From NCBI GenBank assembly GCA_000514715.1, contig AZWL01000028.1:1-64000 (forward strand): a DNA stretch of 64,000 nucleotides. Direction: 5' to 3'. Below are positions 17,303 through 24,718 of the stretch, piece by piece (position 1 is the first letter of the stretch; each line of letters opens with the position of its first letter). Source of the DNA: Streptomyces sp. CNH099. GTDB lineage: Bacteria > Actinomycetota > Actinomycetes > Streptomycetales > Streptomycetaceae. The notes under the pieces were generated by a model. That model saw only the letters and a list, made by a program, of their open reading frames with translations, ran no database searches and was not told the DNA's origin. Made by a program: the position numbers and the translations under genes.

Positions 17303-17650
17303 CTACTCGGTGGTGCCGGTGGCCACCAGGAGGGAACTGGGGGCGCCTCGGATGGCCCCGGGCTGTGGCCAGGACTGGGGCATCGGCCAGTGCCGGGCCT
17401 TCCAGGTGCTCACCGTCTCCGGTGTGGTGCCGACTCGTCGGGCGATCTCGGCGGGGCCGTAGCCGCGGTCGGTCATCAGCCGGGCGGCGGTGATCCGCTC
17501 GGGGACCGTCAGGTCCGGGGGCGGGTCGCCGTTGACCGCGCGCTCGACCGCGATGAAGTCGATCAGGTGCCCGCGGCGACGGCGCGCAGTGCAGGTGGTG
17601 GATGGGCGGATGTAGCGGGGGGTGTTCACACCTCGCGTTCCCGTGATCAT
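17303..17650 (-). CDS. Helix-turn-helix protein
   Basis: A 115-residue basic protein with a helix-turn-helix at about residues 55-85 (RGYGPAEIARRVGTTPETVS). The N-terminal HLIDFIAVERAV segment is shared with the protein at 27571-28092 (GIDFIAVERLL), so the two are paralogues. The ATG has GAGGAA eight bases upstream. It is probably a small DNA-binding regulator. Confidence 0.65.
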   Translation of the reverse strand: MITGTRGVNTPRYIRPSTTCTARRRRGHLIDFIAVERAVNGDPPPDLTVPERITAARLMTDRGYGPAEIARRVGTTPETVSTWKARHWPMPQSWPQPGAIRGAPSSLLVATGTTE

Positions 17651-17672
17651 GTGGCGGTTCCTCGTCGGGTCG

Positions 17673-17939
17673 TCAGCAGTAGCTGCGGAATCGTCGGGCC
17701 TCGGCCTGGGCTGCTTCGAGTGCCGCACGGCGGTCGAGGTGATCGATGCCGTTGCCGGGTTCGTAGTTGTTCTCGTAGGCGTCCCAGCACTCGATCGCCG
17801 TGGTGACTTCGTCGTACACCAGGGAATCGGCGGTGGGATCGACGGGGACCTTCGCGTCGGGGGTGCCCCAGATGGCGACCCGGACGGCCCCGTCCGGGTC
17901 CAGGCGCGGCTGGGCCTTCAAGCGGAAGTCGGTCGTCAC
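17673..17939 (-). CDS. Hypothetical 88-aa protein
   Basis: The GTG at 17939 has GGAGGTGGC just upstream and overlaps the stop of the preceding gene. Sequence TTDFRLKAQPRLDPDGAVRV, later AIECWDAYENNYEPGNGIDH, has no recognised domain. It belongs to a coupled string 18423-17673. Confidence 0.6.
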   Translation of the reverse strand: MTTDFRLKAQPRLDPDGAVRVAIWGTPDAKVPVDPTADSLVYDEVTTAIECWDAYENNYEPGNGIDHLDRRAALEAAQAEARRFRSYC

Positions 17940-18247
17940 CGCCACCTCCACATCTCGTCGCGGTTGGCGGCTCGTTCGGCGGTATCGGCCATCTCATTGG
18001 CCTGATCTGCCCAGTCGGCGGGCATCCGCCGGTGAGCTGCCGCCTTACGCAGCAGCTCCGCCGTCGAGGCGGCAAGGTGCGGGGGAACTTCGAACGGTTC
18101 GGGCGAGTGCGTGAGGATCGGCTGCAGCCGCCGCCACTCTGCAGCGGGCAGTACGTCGGCGACGTGGTTGGCGAGGGCTTCGATCGTGCCGTACGTACGC
18201 CGCATCTCGGCGAATTTGTTGGTGCCGTGGGAGATGTCCCATCCCAT
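17936..18247 (-). CDS. Hypothetical 103-aa helical protein
   Basis: ATG 18247 follows GGAGG and overlaps the stop of the gene at 18247-18423 (TGATG). The N terminus (GWDISHGTNKFAEMRRTYG) and the helical body have no named domain. It is coupled to neighbours on both sides. Confidence 0.6.
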   Translation of the reverse strand: MGWDISHGTNKFAEMRRTYGTIEALANHVADVLPAAEWRRLQPILTHSPEPFEVPPHLAASTAELLRKAAAHRRMPADWADQANEMADTAERAANRDEMWRWR

Positions 18248-18423
18248 CAGCTCGCGCCTCCTTCGTCGTGCTCGGTGATCTCTCGGAACAGGTCGGTGAA
18301 GGTTTCGTGGACCTTGCTCTTGGCACCGCAGGAGCAGACGGCGGCGAAGCCGCCGCCGGCGCTGCTGCTGGCGTCTTCGGGCGCGGGCGGGACGCGCGTC
18401 CAAATGTGTTCCTCCTTCTTCAT
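18247..18423 (-). CDS. Small 58-aa protein with CSC motif
   Basis: ATG 18423; the strongest AGGAGGA run lies just inside the frame, so initiation may depend on the upstream region. The product MKKEEHIWTRVPPAPEDASS ends in a segment with VCSCGAKSKVHETFTDLF, where the CSC may bind metal. Coupled to the next gene by TGATG. Confidence 0.5.
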   Translation of the reverse strand: MKKEEHIWTRVPPAPEDASSSAGGGFAAVCSCGAKSKVHETFTDLFREITEHDEGGAS

Positions 18424-18603
18424 GGCTCAGCGCTCCGTTTCTGCGAGCAGGAGGGGGTGGTGGATGTGGCGGTGGAGGACATCGACGCTGATGTCGTCGT
18501 GCCGCAGCCGGCGCAGCCGTTCGGCGAGGTGCTCGGCGACGGCGACCGAGCGGCGGCGGCCGTCGGCGCACGCCACGTGGACGTCGACCTGGGGTCAGGC
18601 GGC
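18424..18603 (-). pseudogene. Truncated RapZ-C-like fragment
   Basis: The frame opens directly after a stop and encodes VDVHVACADGRRRSVAVAEH and LRHDDISVDVLHRHIHHP, the C-terminal half of a RapZ-type nucleotide-binding adaptor domain (the C/G-x-R-S loop). No start codon with a binding site is present, and the N-terminal half is missing. Confidence 0.5.
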
Positions 18604-18614
18604 TCGGGCAGCCG

Positions 18615-19694
18615 TCAGCCGTCAGCGGGCGTTGAAGACGTGGCCGGGTCAGCGGGGGAGGCGGCCGTGGCCTCGCGCGCCTCACGCTTCTTGGTCCGCT
18701 CCTCGCGCTCCTGGACCCACTTCTTCGGGTCGAAGCCGGCGGACTCGGCGGCGTCCCACGCGAACTCGCCGATCTCCCCGGAGTCCAGCTCGCCCGCCAC
18801 CTCGGCGACGATCGCCGCGGCGAGCCGTGGGTCCGCGTTGTACAGGGCGTCGAGATAGCGGTAGGCCATCCAGCCGTGGCAGCCTCCGAGCACGAGCGCG
18901 TGGAACAGCTCCGGCTCCTTCGCCGACTTGCCGAACATCTCGGCGGTGACGTCGAGGATCACCTGCAGGAGTCCGGCGCCGGTCTCGCGGACGTCGGTCG
19001 TCAACTCGTAGCGGGGCCGGTCCTCCTCGGCGGGCATGTCCCGCTCCATGTCGACGCCCTCGCCGCCAGCGGCGAGGGTCTGCTGCCAGACGGCGCGGCA
19101 GGTGTCGAACGACTCCTCGGCGGCGGGTCCGACGCCGGCGTGGCGGGCGGGCATCTGGGCGCCGATGAAGTCCTCGCCGACGAGCAGCACGCCCTTCTCG
19201 TCCGAGGTGACGCGGGTGCGCAGGACGCGGCCGGTGGAGTTGAAGCGCTGCAGCCGCCGGGAGTCCAGCGCGGGGAACGGCTCGCCTTCGAGGGTCTGCT
19301 CGGTCAGGGAGCGCAGGATGCCGCGCCAGTCGGGGTAGATCAGCCCGTCGCTGGTGGCGATGCTGAACGAGGTCTGGGCGGTTTCGAAGACCAGCCGGCC
19401 GTGGTGCGGGGTGATGGTGATGTAGGTGGCGCCCTGCATGCCGCGGATCCATTCGTGTAGGGCGGGCAGGCGCTCGGCGGGGATGGTGCGGGCGAACGAC
19501 TGCTTCTTGTCGTCGGCACTGAGCCCGTAGCGGGAGACGGCGAGGGTGTAGCAGTCGGTGGCGACGGCGTACAGGTACTCGCTGTCGGTGTCGAGGCGGA
19601 TGCCGTGCAGCGGTTCGAGGTACTCGTTGCCGATGTGACCGCGGGTGTCCTCGATGAGGCGGCCGAGCTGGTGGGCATTGATCCTTACGCTCAC
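18615..19694 (-). CDS. DnaN-like sliding-clamp-related protein
   Basis: A 359-residue protein from GTG 19694 after AGGAGAAC. The segment LHGIRLDTDSEYLYAVATDC followed by YTLAVSRYGL matches the beta-clamp pattern in which a strand leads into ATDgyRLA. Residues about 95-190 repeat the strand-rich layout (TYITITPHHGRLVFETA and VLLVGEDFIGAQMP). The C-terminal 150 residues are different: helical, charged and Ala-rich at the end. It may be a phage- or plasmid-type clamp variant that recruits host replication factors. The clamp call rests on motif pattern only. Confidence 0.5.
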   Translation of the reverse strand: MSVRINAHQLGRLIEDTRGHIGNEYLEPLHGIRLDTDSEYLYAVATDCYTLAVSRYGLSADDKKQSFARTIPAERLPALHEWIRGMQGATYITITPHHGRLVFETAQTSFSIATSDGLIYPDWRGILRSLTEQTLEGEPFPALDSRRLQRFNSTGRVLRTRVTSDEKGVLLVGEDFIGAQMPARHAGVGPAAEESFDTCRAVWQQTLAAGGEGVDMERDMPAEEDRPRYELTTDVRETGAGLLQVILDVTAEMFGKSAKEPELFHALVLGGCHGWMAYRYLDALYNADPRLAAAIVAEVAGELDSGEIGEFAWDAAESAGFDPKKWVQEREERTKKREAREATAASPADPATSSTPADG

Positions 19695-19788
19695 GTGTTC
19701 TCCTGGATGTTGATCGGGTGCCCCGCAGATTCGCCCGGCGGGGCGCATTCGTCTGTCGGCTGGTTGAGGAGGGCCGCCGAGCAGGCCG

Positions 19789-20787
19789 TCAGCGGATGGC
19801 GTCCTCGGCAGGCCACGGCCGCAGCGGCGCCGCAGCGGGCAGATAGAGCGGGTGCCGCGGGTGGCCGTCCTTCGTGGTGCCGAGGCAGAGCAGCCGTACA
19901 CCGCGGGCGTCGAGCTGCCGCGCGACGGCGGCGTCCCGGCCGGCGAGCGTCCCGCCAGCGCCCCACCCGGCGATGACCGGCGCCCCCTGCGCGGCGAGCA
20001 GGTCGAGGACGGCGTCGTTGTGCGCGCCGACCGGATCCGGGTGCCCGACGAGGGCGCCCGGGTCGGGGGAGCGGAGGGCGAAGAGGTTCGCGACGACCGC
20101 GCCGACGAAGCCCTCGCGGCGGGCGAAGGCGGTGATGCGCCGCAGGGTGGGGTCGTCCGCGCCCGCGTCGGCGGTGGAGGGGTTGAGGAGCGCGGCCACC
20201 GCGTGCGCGCCGCCGGGCTCGCCCCAGGTGCGGGTGAGGGCGTAGCGGTACACCGGCGTCGACTCGGCGCTGAACACCGCGGTGCCCGCGGGCGCGGTGT
20301 CGACGGCCAAGCCGCGCGGCGCGGCCCACGCGGCGAGGGCCTCGACGATCGGCATCCGGCCGCCGTGACGGTCGGCCAGGGCGGCGAGGACCCGGGCGTG
20401 GCACGGGGCACCGTCCGGGCACCAGCAGCCCAGCGTCCGGCCCCGTAGCTTCGGCAGCTCGCGTTCGAGCAGCTGGGGGTGCTCGGCGAGCCACGCCGCG
20501 TACTTCGCGACGACCGTGGCGGCGTCGCCGTCGCGGCCCAGCTTGAAGGGGTTACTCAGCGGGTGGCCGTGCAGCCGCCACCCGCCCTGGAACTGCGGGC
20601 GGCCGACGTACACGACGTCGCGGATCGCGGGGTCGCGCTGGCGGCCCCGCAGGCACACCACGCTCGTCGGGCCGTCCGCGACCGTGCCCGCCGCAGGCTT
20701 CGACGGTTCCGCCGGCCGCGGGCGGGGCGGGGCGGACGCGGCTTCGCCGTCGGCGAAGAGGTCAAGCTGCGCCTGCTCGGCGGTCAC
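19789..20787 (-). CDS. DUF4326 plus DUF1643 two-domain protein
   Basis: A 332-residue protein. Residues about 55-145 match DUF4326 (VYVGRPQFQGGWRLHGHPLS, LGCWCPDGAPCHARVLA). Residues about 165-330 match DUF1643 (YRYALTRTWGE, VAALLNPSTADAGADDPTLR, VVANLFALR). Both domains are common in phages and plasmids; functions are not established. The start is coupled to the preceding adenine methylase gene, suggesting a role near DNA modification. Confidence 0.8.
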   Translation of the reverse strand: MTAEQAQLDLFADGEAASAPPRPRPAEPSKPAAGTVADGPTSVVCLRGRQRDPAIRDVVYVGRPQFQGGWRLHGHPLSNPFKLGRDGDAATVVAKYAAWLAEHPQLLERELPKLRGRTLGCWCPDGAPCHARVLAALADRHGGRMPIVEALAAWAAPRGLAVDTAPAGTAVFSAESTPVYRYALTRTWGEPGGAHAVAALLNPSTADAGADDPTLRRITAFARREGFVGAVVANLFALRSPDPGALVGHPDPVGAHNDAVLDLLAAQGAPVIAGWGAGGTLAGRDAAVARQLDARGVRLLCLGTTKDGHPRHPLYLPAAAPLRPWPAEDAIR

Positions 20788-21650
20788 GGCGTGCTCACCT
20801 CCGCGAAGAGGTCACCCTGGAGTGCGGTGGCGAGCGGCCGGTTCGACCACACGACCTCCACGCCGTCGGGCCCGGTACGCCCCGGCCGGTTGCTGGTCGG
20901 CCGCTGCACGGTCATCTCGGCGCGCCACCAGTCCGCGTACAGCTCGTCGTACAACGGCGAGGGGTAGCCGGAGAGGAACACGGTCGAGGCGCAGGCGTGG
21001 AGAACCTCGGCGAGTTGACGATGGTCGGCCTCGGTGTTCGTGTCGTGCCGATAGTCGCCCTGCCGGTGTGCGCGCAGACCGGTCCGCGTGGAGTCGAGGT
21101 ACGGAGGGTCGCAGTACATGACCGCGTCCTCTGCGTCGTACGCGGCGATCACGTCGACTGCGCCCCGGTTCTCAATGACGACGCGGCGCAGGCGTTCCGC
21201 CGCGGCGTACAGCCGGCCGACAAGGTCGGCGACGCTGGTCGCCTGCGAGCTGCCGCGGCGCATCCCGTTCGACCAGGCGGCCCGCTTGCCGGCCGCGGTG
21301 CCGCAGGCGTTGAAGCTCTGCGAGGTGCGGACGAAGAAGCGGCGGGCGCGCTCCAGCTCGCCGAGGTCCTCGATGGCGAGGTCCGCGGAGCGGTACTCCT
21401 CGCGGCTGTACGGCGTGAGGGCGAGATGCCGGACGAGGTCCTGCTCGCGGTCGCGCAGCACCCGGAAGAACGTCACCACGTTCGAGTCGAGGTCGTTGAG
21501 GACCTCGTGCGGCGCCGGGCACGGCCGGGCGAAGAGCACGGCCGTGCTACCGGCGAACGGCTCGCAGTACACCCGGTGCGCGGGCATCAGCCCGGCGATC
21601 CAGGACGCGAGGCGCACCTTCGCGCCGTAGTACGGGAACGGCGGCTTCAC
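20784..21650 (-). CDS. D12-class (Dam-type) adenine DNA methyltransferase
   Basis: A 288-residue protein with the D12 N6-adenine methylase layout: PFPYYGAKVRLASWIAGLMP at the N terminus (SAM-binding FxYxGxK motif), FAGSTAVLF, and the catalytic DPPYLDS at about residues 180-186. It would methylate adenine in a short DNA target using SAM; no restriction endonuclease partner is visible, so it is a solitary methylase. It overlaps both neighbours by four bases. Confidence 0.85.
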   Translation of the reverse strand: MKPPFPYYGAKVRLASWIAGLMPAHRVYCEPFAGSTAVLFARPCPAPHEVLNDLDSNVVTFFRVLRDREQDLVRHLALTPYSREEYRSADLAIEDLGELERARRFFVRTSQSFNACGTAAGKRAAWSNGMRRGSSQATSVADLVGRLYAAAERLRRVVIENRGAVDVIAAYDAEDAVMYCDPPYLDSTRTGLRAHRQGDYRHDTNTEADHRQLAEVLHACASTVFLSGYPSPLYDELYADWWRAEMTVQRPTSNRPGRTGPDGVEVVWSNRPLATALQGDLFAEVSTP

Positions 21651-21760
21651 GATCCCACCGCCTCGTACCGGCTGATCTCTGCGCCGATGGCGGCCTCGAC
21701 GAGCGCGGCGACGATGACCTCGGCGGATGCCGGGGTGACATCGATACGGACCAGGCTCAT
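21647..21760 (-). CDS. Small 37-aa protein
   Basis: ATG 21760 after AGAGGAAAACTG. The peptide MSLVRIDVTPASAEVIVAAL continues with VEAAIGAEISRYEAVGS. It is coupled to the adenine methylase start. No family known. Confidence 0.5.
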   Translation of the reverse strand: MSLVRIDVTPASAEVIVAALVEAAIGAEISRYEAVGS

Positions 21761-22035
21761 CAGTTTTCCTCTCTGCCGTCGAGGTCGAGTTGTCCCGGCG
21801 TCTGAATCACCGGCGCTGGGGGCAGCAGGGCGTCCAGCTCTGCCGTGTGCTCGTCGTCGTCGGCGTTGCAGACCAGTTGGCCGCCGGTCGTCACGGGCCA
21901 GCGGTGGGCGCGTACCGCTTCCAGCGCCGCCTCGGCGGTGGGGAAGTGCAGGATCCCCTCGCTGTCGGAGTCGGTCAGCGCGTGGCCGCACACGTCGCAT
22001 ACGGCGGTCACGCAGGAGTGGGGCAGGATCGGCAT
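21760..22035 (-). CDS. Hypothetical protein with CDVCGH motif
   Basis: A 91-residue protein with an AAGGAG site. The N-terminal CVTAVCDVCGH is a likely zinc-binding knuckle, followed by an acidic body (GQLVCNADDDEHTAELDALL). It sits in the coupled string that ends with the adenine methylase and DUF4326 genes. Confidence 0.6.
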   Translation of the reverse strand: MPILPHSCVTAVCDVCGHALTDSDSEGILHFPTAEAALEAVRAHRWPVTTGGQLVCNADDDEHTAELDALLPPAPVIQTPGQLDLDGREEN

Positions 22036-22310
22036 CAGCGGGACTCCTTGGGTGCCCGGGCTCGGAGTACGACGGCGCCCCACTTGCGCGGTCCGGGTTC
22101 CACGGTCCAGCCGGCGGCGTTGAGGGCGCGTTCGGTGGCGACGGCGTCGAGGCCGTTGACGAACTCGACGAGGTGCGCCCCGTCGTTGGCCGGGTCGGGG
22201 CTGATCTTCGGGGCGATGTCGGGGTGCAGGTACTGCACCGCGCGGCGGTTGATGACAGCGGTATCGGCGAGCGTGCGCACGACGTTGGCGGGGGTGGTGG
22301 TCGTGGTCAT
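22035..22310 (-). CDS. Hypothetical 91-aa protein
   Basis: ATG 22310 follows GGAGGGTCCG. The sequence VVRTLADTAVINRRAVQYLH shows up again, in decayed form, at 22850-22996, so this is a duplicated family on the element. Function unknown. First gene of the coupled string down to 19789. Confidence 0.6.
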   Translation of the reverse strand: MTTTTTPANVVRTLADTAVINRRAVQYLHPDIAPKISPDPANDGAHLVEFVNGLDAVATERALNAAGWTVEPGPRKWGAVVLRARAPKESR

Positions 22311-22849
22311 CGGACCCTCCGGTCTTCGGGGTGAGGCACTCGGGCGGTGTCGTGCTCGGTGCGGTCGGCGGGCAGTTGGTCGCGCTGCTCCGCCGCCGGG
22401 TCGCGAAGCACGGTGCGCTCGCGGATCTGCGAGCTGGAGGCCGGGCACGCCGGGCTGCACACCGGCGAGGGCCCGAATCGTGGCGCGGTGTCGCGGAGGC
22501 TCGGCGGCGGCATCCGCCTGATCGCCAGGTCGTGGCCGGCGCGATGGGCTTTTCAAGGCGCGCGTCCCGGCGAACGAGCAGACGTTCTCGTTGGGCTGGA
22601 GCCGTTCAGGTGCGAGGGCCTTCGCCACGCAGCTGACGGCGGATCGCTACTGCTTTCGAGGTCGTATGGTCCCTCACTGCAGGCGTGGCCATCCGGCTCC
22701 CCTCGTCTCCGGGTTGGCGGCGCGCTTCGGCCGTCACCCCCACCAGGCGCCGTACGGGGCCGGGATGTGACTGCGGCGAGCGAGAAATCCTCGGCGGCCG
22801 GGTCCTCATCCTGGCGGGGGTGCCCCAGGTCGGTGCCGCGGCCGGCCGC
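22311..22849. other. Intergenic or decayed region
   Basis: About 540 bases without a supportable gene. A 28-codon minus-strand frame starting near 22690 (MATPAVRDHTTSKAVAIRRQ) has a GAGGGGAGCC site, but nothing else supports it. The rest shows mixed short frames typical of decay. Confidence 0.3.
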
Positions 22850-22996
22850 CAGGTCGTATCAGGGTCAGCGGCGCCCCGTCGTGCTGCGGGTCGGGGGTAG
22901 CGGTCGGGACGATCGCGCGCTCGAGGTACCGGACCTTGCGGCGGTCGCGGACGGCGGCGTCGGCGATCGTCTGGAGCGTGGCGGCGGGGTGGTGGT
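22850..22996 (-). pseudogene. Decayed paralogue of the 22035-22310 gene
   Basis: The frame encodes AATLQTIADAAVRDRRKVRY then PDPQHDGAPLTLIRP, colinear with VVRTLADTAVINRRAVQYL and PDPANDGAHLVEF of the intact neighbour. It has no start codon and loses frame after 45 residues. Confidence 0.5.
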
Positions 22997-23004
22997 CTCG
23001 GAAA

Positions 23005-23430
23005 TCAGAACCGCCACCATCCGTCGTAGCCGTCCGGTACGGCCGGGTAGTTCGCGAGCATCGGCTCCAGCAGCGTGAGGTGCAGGTCCTGCTCGAAGGG
23101 CTTCTGCGAGCCCCAGTACCGTTCGCCGTCCCAGCGTGCGTAGCAGTCGCCGCCGTAGCGGGAGTCGAGGTCAGCGGACAGCACCTGTACCGGGTCGGCC
23201 GTGTCGGCGATGGGCTGTCGCAGGTTGTGGCTCCACAACTTGAGCGAGCCGAGGCAGGCATACGTCGTGCGCCGCTTGCGGCGGAACCAGACGGCGTCGA
23301 TCCGGCCGCGGTAGTGGTACCGCTCGTGCTCGGTGTCCTTGTTCTGGACGGTCTGTCTGTCGCTGTCGAGGGTCGACAGGTTGACGGCGAACGGCTTGTG
23401 GGAGATCAGGAAGCGTTCTGCGCGGATCAC
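23005..23430 (-). CDS. Hypothetical 141-aa protein
   Basis: GTG 23430 has AGAGAAGG about ten bases upstream; an ATG nine codons earlier is less well placed. The protein is Trp/Tyr-rich (YHYRGRIDAVWFRRKRRTTY, CYARWDGERYWGSQKPFEQD). I do not recognise it. It lies immediately downstream of the DpdA-like gene. Confidence 0.6.
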   Translation of the reverse strand: MIRAERFLISHKPFAVNLSTLDSDRQTVQNKDTEHERYHYRGRIDAVWFRRKRRTTYACLGSLKLWSHNLRQPIADTADPVQVLSADLDSRYGGDCYARWDGERYWGSQKPFEQDLHLTLLEPMLANYPAVPDGYDGWWRF

Positions 23431-23537
23431 TGGTCCTGGCCTTCTCTCTTGATGCATCGGCTGTTGAAGGTGTCATGGGCGAGGCGAGTCGTCGGGCTCC
23501 CGCCACGACCGCCGTGCCGACGGGTGCTGGCATCGGG

Positions 23538-24509
23538 TCATGCCGCCTCTACGGGTCTCCCGGGGCGGCGGTCAGGCTCGGATGTGAGGGCCAGCGCCAA
23601 TTGACGTGGCCGGTCAAGGGTGTCGAGGACGCGTTCGCGCCAGGTCAGTGCGAACCGCTGGCAGTTGGCGCACGAGCCGTGCGTGCAGCCCGGCAGCGGC
23701 GGCGACCAGCGAGCGTCACGCGACCAGGCAAGGGAGTCCGCGGAGGCGAGCGCGTCGGCGGCGAGCGCCAGCCCGTCGATCTTCAGGCCGAAGCCGTGCA
23801 GCGCCAGGCCGTGCCCGGCGAGGGCGGTGAGGATCGCCGCGGCCTCGCCGGTCGACTGCCGCCGGCAGACCGAGCCGACGCCGACGAGCGGCTCGGCCGC
23901 AAGGTCGACACCGGCACGGTCGTACAGGCGGACGCAGCGCTCGTAGTCGGCCAGCGTCCACCCCTGCAGCACCGGCATGATCGGCACGCCGGGGGCGAGA
24001 GCCCGCAACTGGCAGAAGTTGGCGACCGTGCGGGCCTGGTGCTCGGCAACGGTAAGCCCCGTCTTGGCGACGATCTCCGGTTCGCACATCCAGTCCTGCG
24101 GCGCCGCGTGAGCCATCAGCCCGATCCGGTTCGCGTAACGGCGGACCTCCGCGGCGTACTGCTCGGCCGACACCGTCCAGGTGCCGTACAGCGACAGCTC
24201 GGTGAAGCCGCCGGAGTCGAGCATCCACGGCCAGGCGGCGCGCGGCAGGCTCCGCCGGCTCATGAGGGTGCGGCGGGAGACGCACAGCGGCACGCCGGCG
24301 GTGGCGAGCCACCGGGCGTGGTGGGCGCCGAGCCAGAAGTGCGGCGCGGCGGTCTGCTCGCGCGGGTCGAAGCCCAGGAGGCAGTGGCAGATGCAGCCCG
24401 GTCCGGCGCACTGGCCGCAGTCCAGGCACTGGTCGTGCCAGCAGTGCCCGCAGGCGTAGGCCGTGACGGGGGTGCAGCTGCAGTCGAGTGCAAGTGCGGC
24501 GGCGGTCAT
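23538..24509 (-). CDS. DpdA-like TGT-fold protein
   Basis: A 323-residue protein. The N-terminal 45 residues hold a Cys/His cluster (CSCTP, CGHCWHDQCLDCGQCAGPGC) that looks like a zinc ribbon. The body matches tRNA-guanine-transglycosylase-like enzymes: WPWMLDSGGFTELS corresponds to the TGT active-site DSGGF strand, and VPIMPVLQGWTLADYERC and GFGLKIDG follow as barrel strands; CTHGSCANC near the end may bind metal. Proteins of this type in actinophages are annotated as DpdA-family, linked to insertion of 7-deazaguanine bases into DNA. No precursor genes (queC, queD, queE, folE) are visible here, so the substrate is uncertain. Confidence 0.65.
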   Translation of the reverse strand: MTAAALALDCSCTPVTAYACGHCWHDQCLDCGQCAGPGCICHCLLGFDPREQTAAPHFWLGAHHARWLATAGVPLCVSRRTLMSRRSLPRAAWPWMLDSGGFTELSLYGTWTVSAEQYAAEVRRYANRIGLMAHAAPQDWMCEPEIVAKTGLTVAEHQARTVANFCQLRALAPGVPIMPVLQGWTLADYERCVRLYDRAGVDLAAEPLVGVGSVCRRQSTGEAAAILTALAGHGLALHGFGLKIDGLALAADALASADSLAWSRDARWSPPLPGCTHGSCANCQRFALTWRERVLDTLDRPRQLALALTSEPDRRPGRPVEAA

Positions 24510-24718
24510 CGTTGTCCCTCCTTCCAGCAGTCGGGGCAGAGGTCGCGGCCGTTCGGCCGGGTGTGCCAGCCGCGGGCGTGGGGGTGCTCGCGGGCCTGGA
24601 CAGCGGTTCGTGGGGTAGACCCGGGCACGTACAGTTCGTCGAGCGTCATCGCGTCGCAGGGCGCCCCGTCAGGGCCCTTGCCGTCGCAGCTCAGGAATGC
24701 AATTCGGTGTGCGGTCAC
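24506..24718 (-). CDS. Small zinc-ribbon-like protein, 70 aa
   Basis: GTG 24718 overlaps the stop of the cytosine methyltransferase gene, and its own stop overlaps the DpdA-like start. It has FLSCDGKGPDGAPC and LCPDC, a CxnC...CxxC layout for one metal. Likely an accessory in the modification gene group. Confidence 0.6.
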   Translation of the reverse strand: MTAHRIAFLSCDGKGPDGAPCDAMTLDELYVPGSTPRTAVQAREHPHARGWHTRPNGRDLCPDCWKEGQR

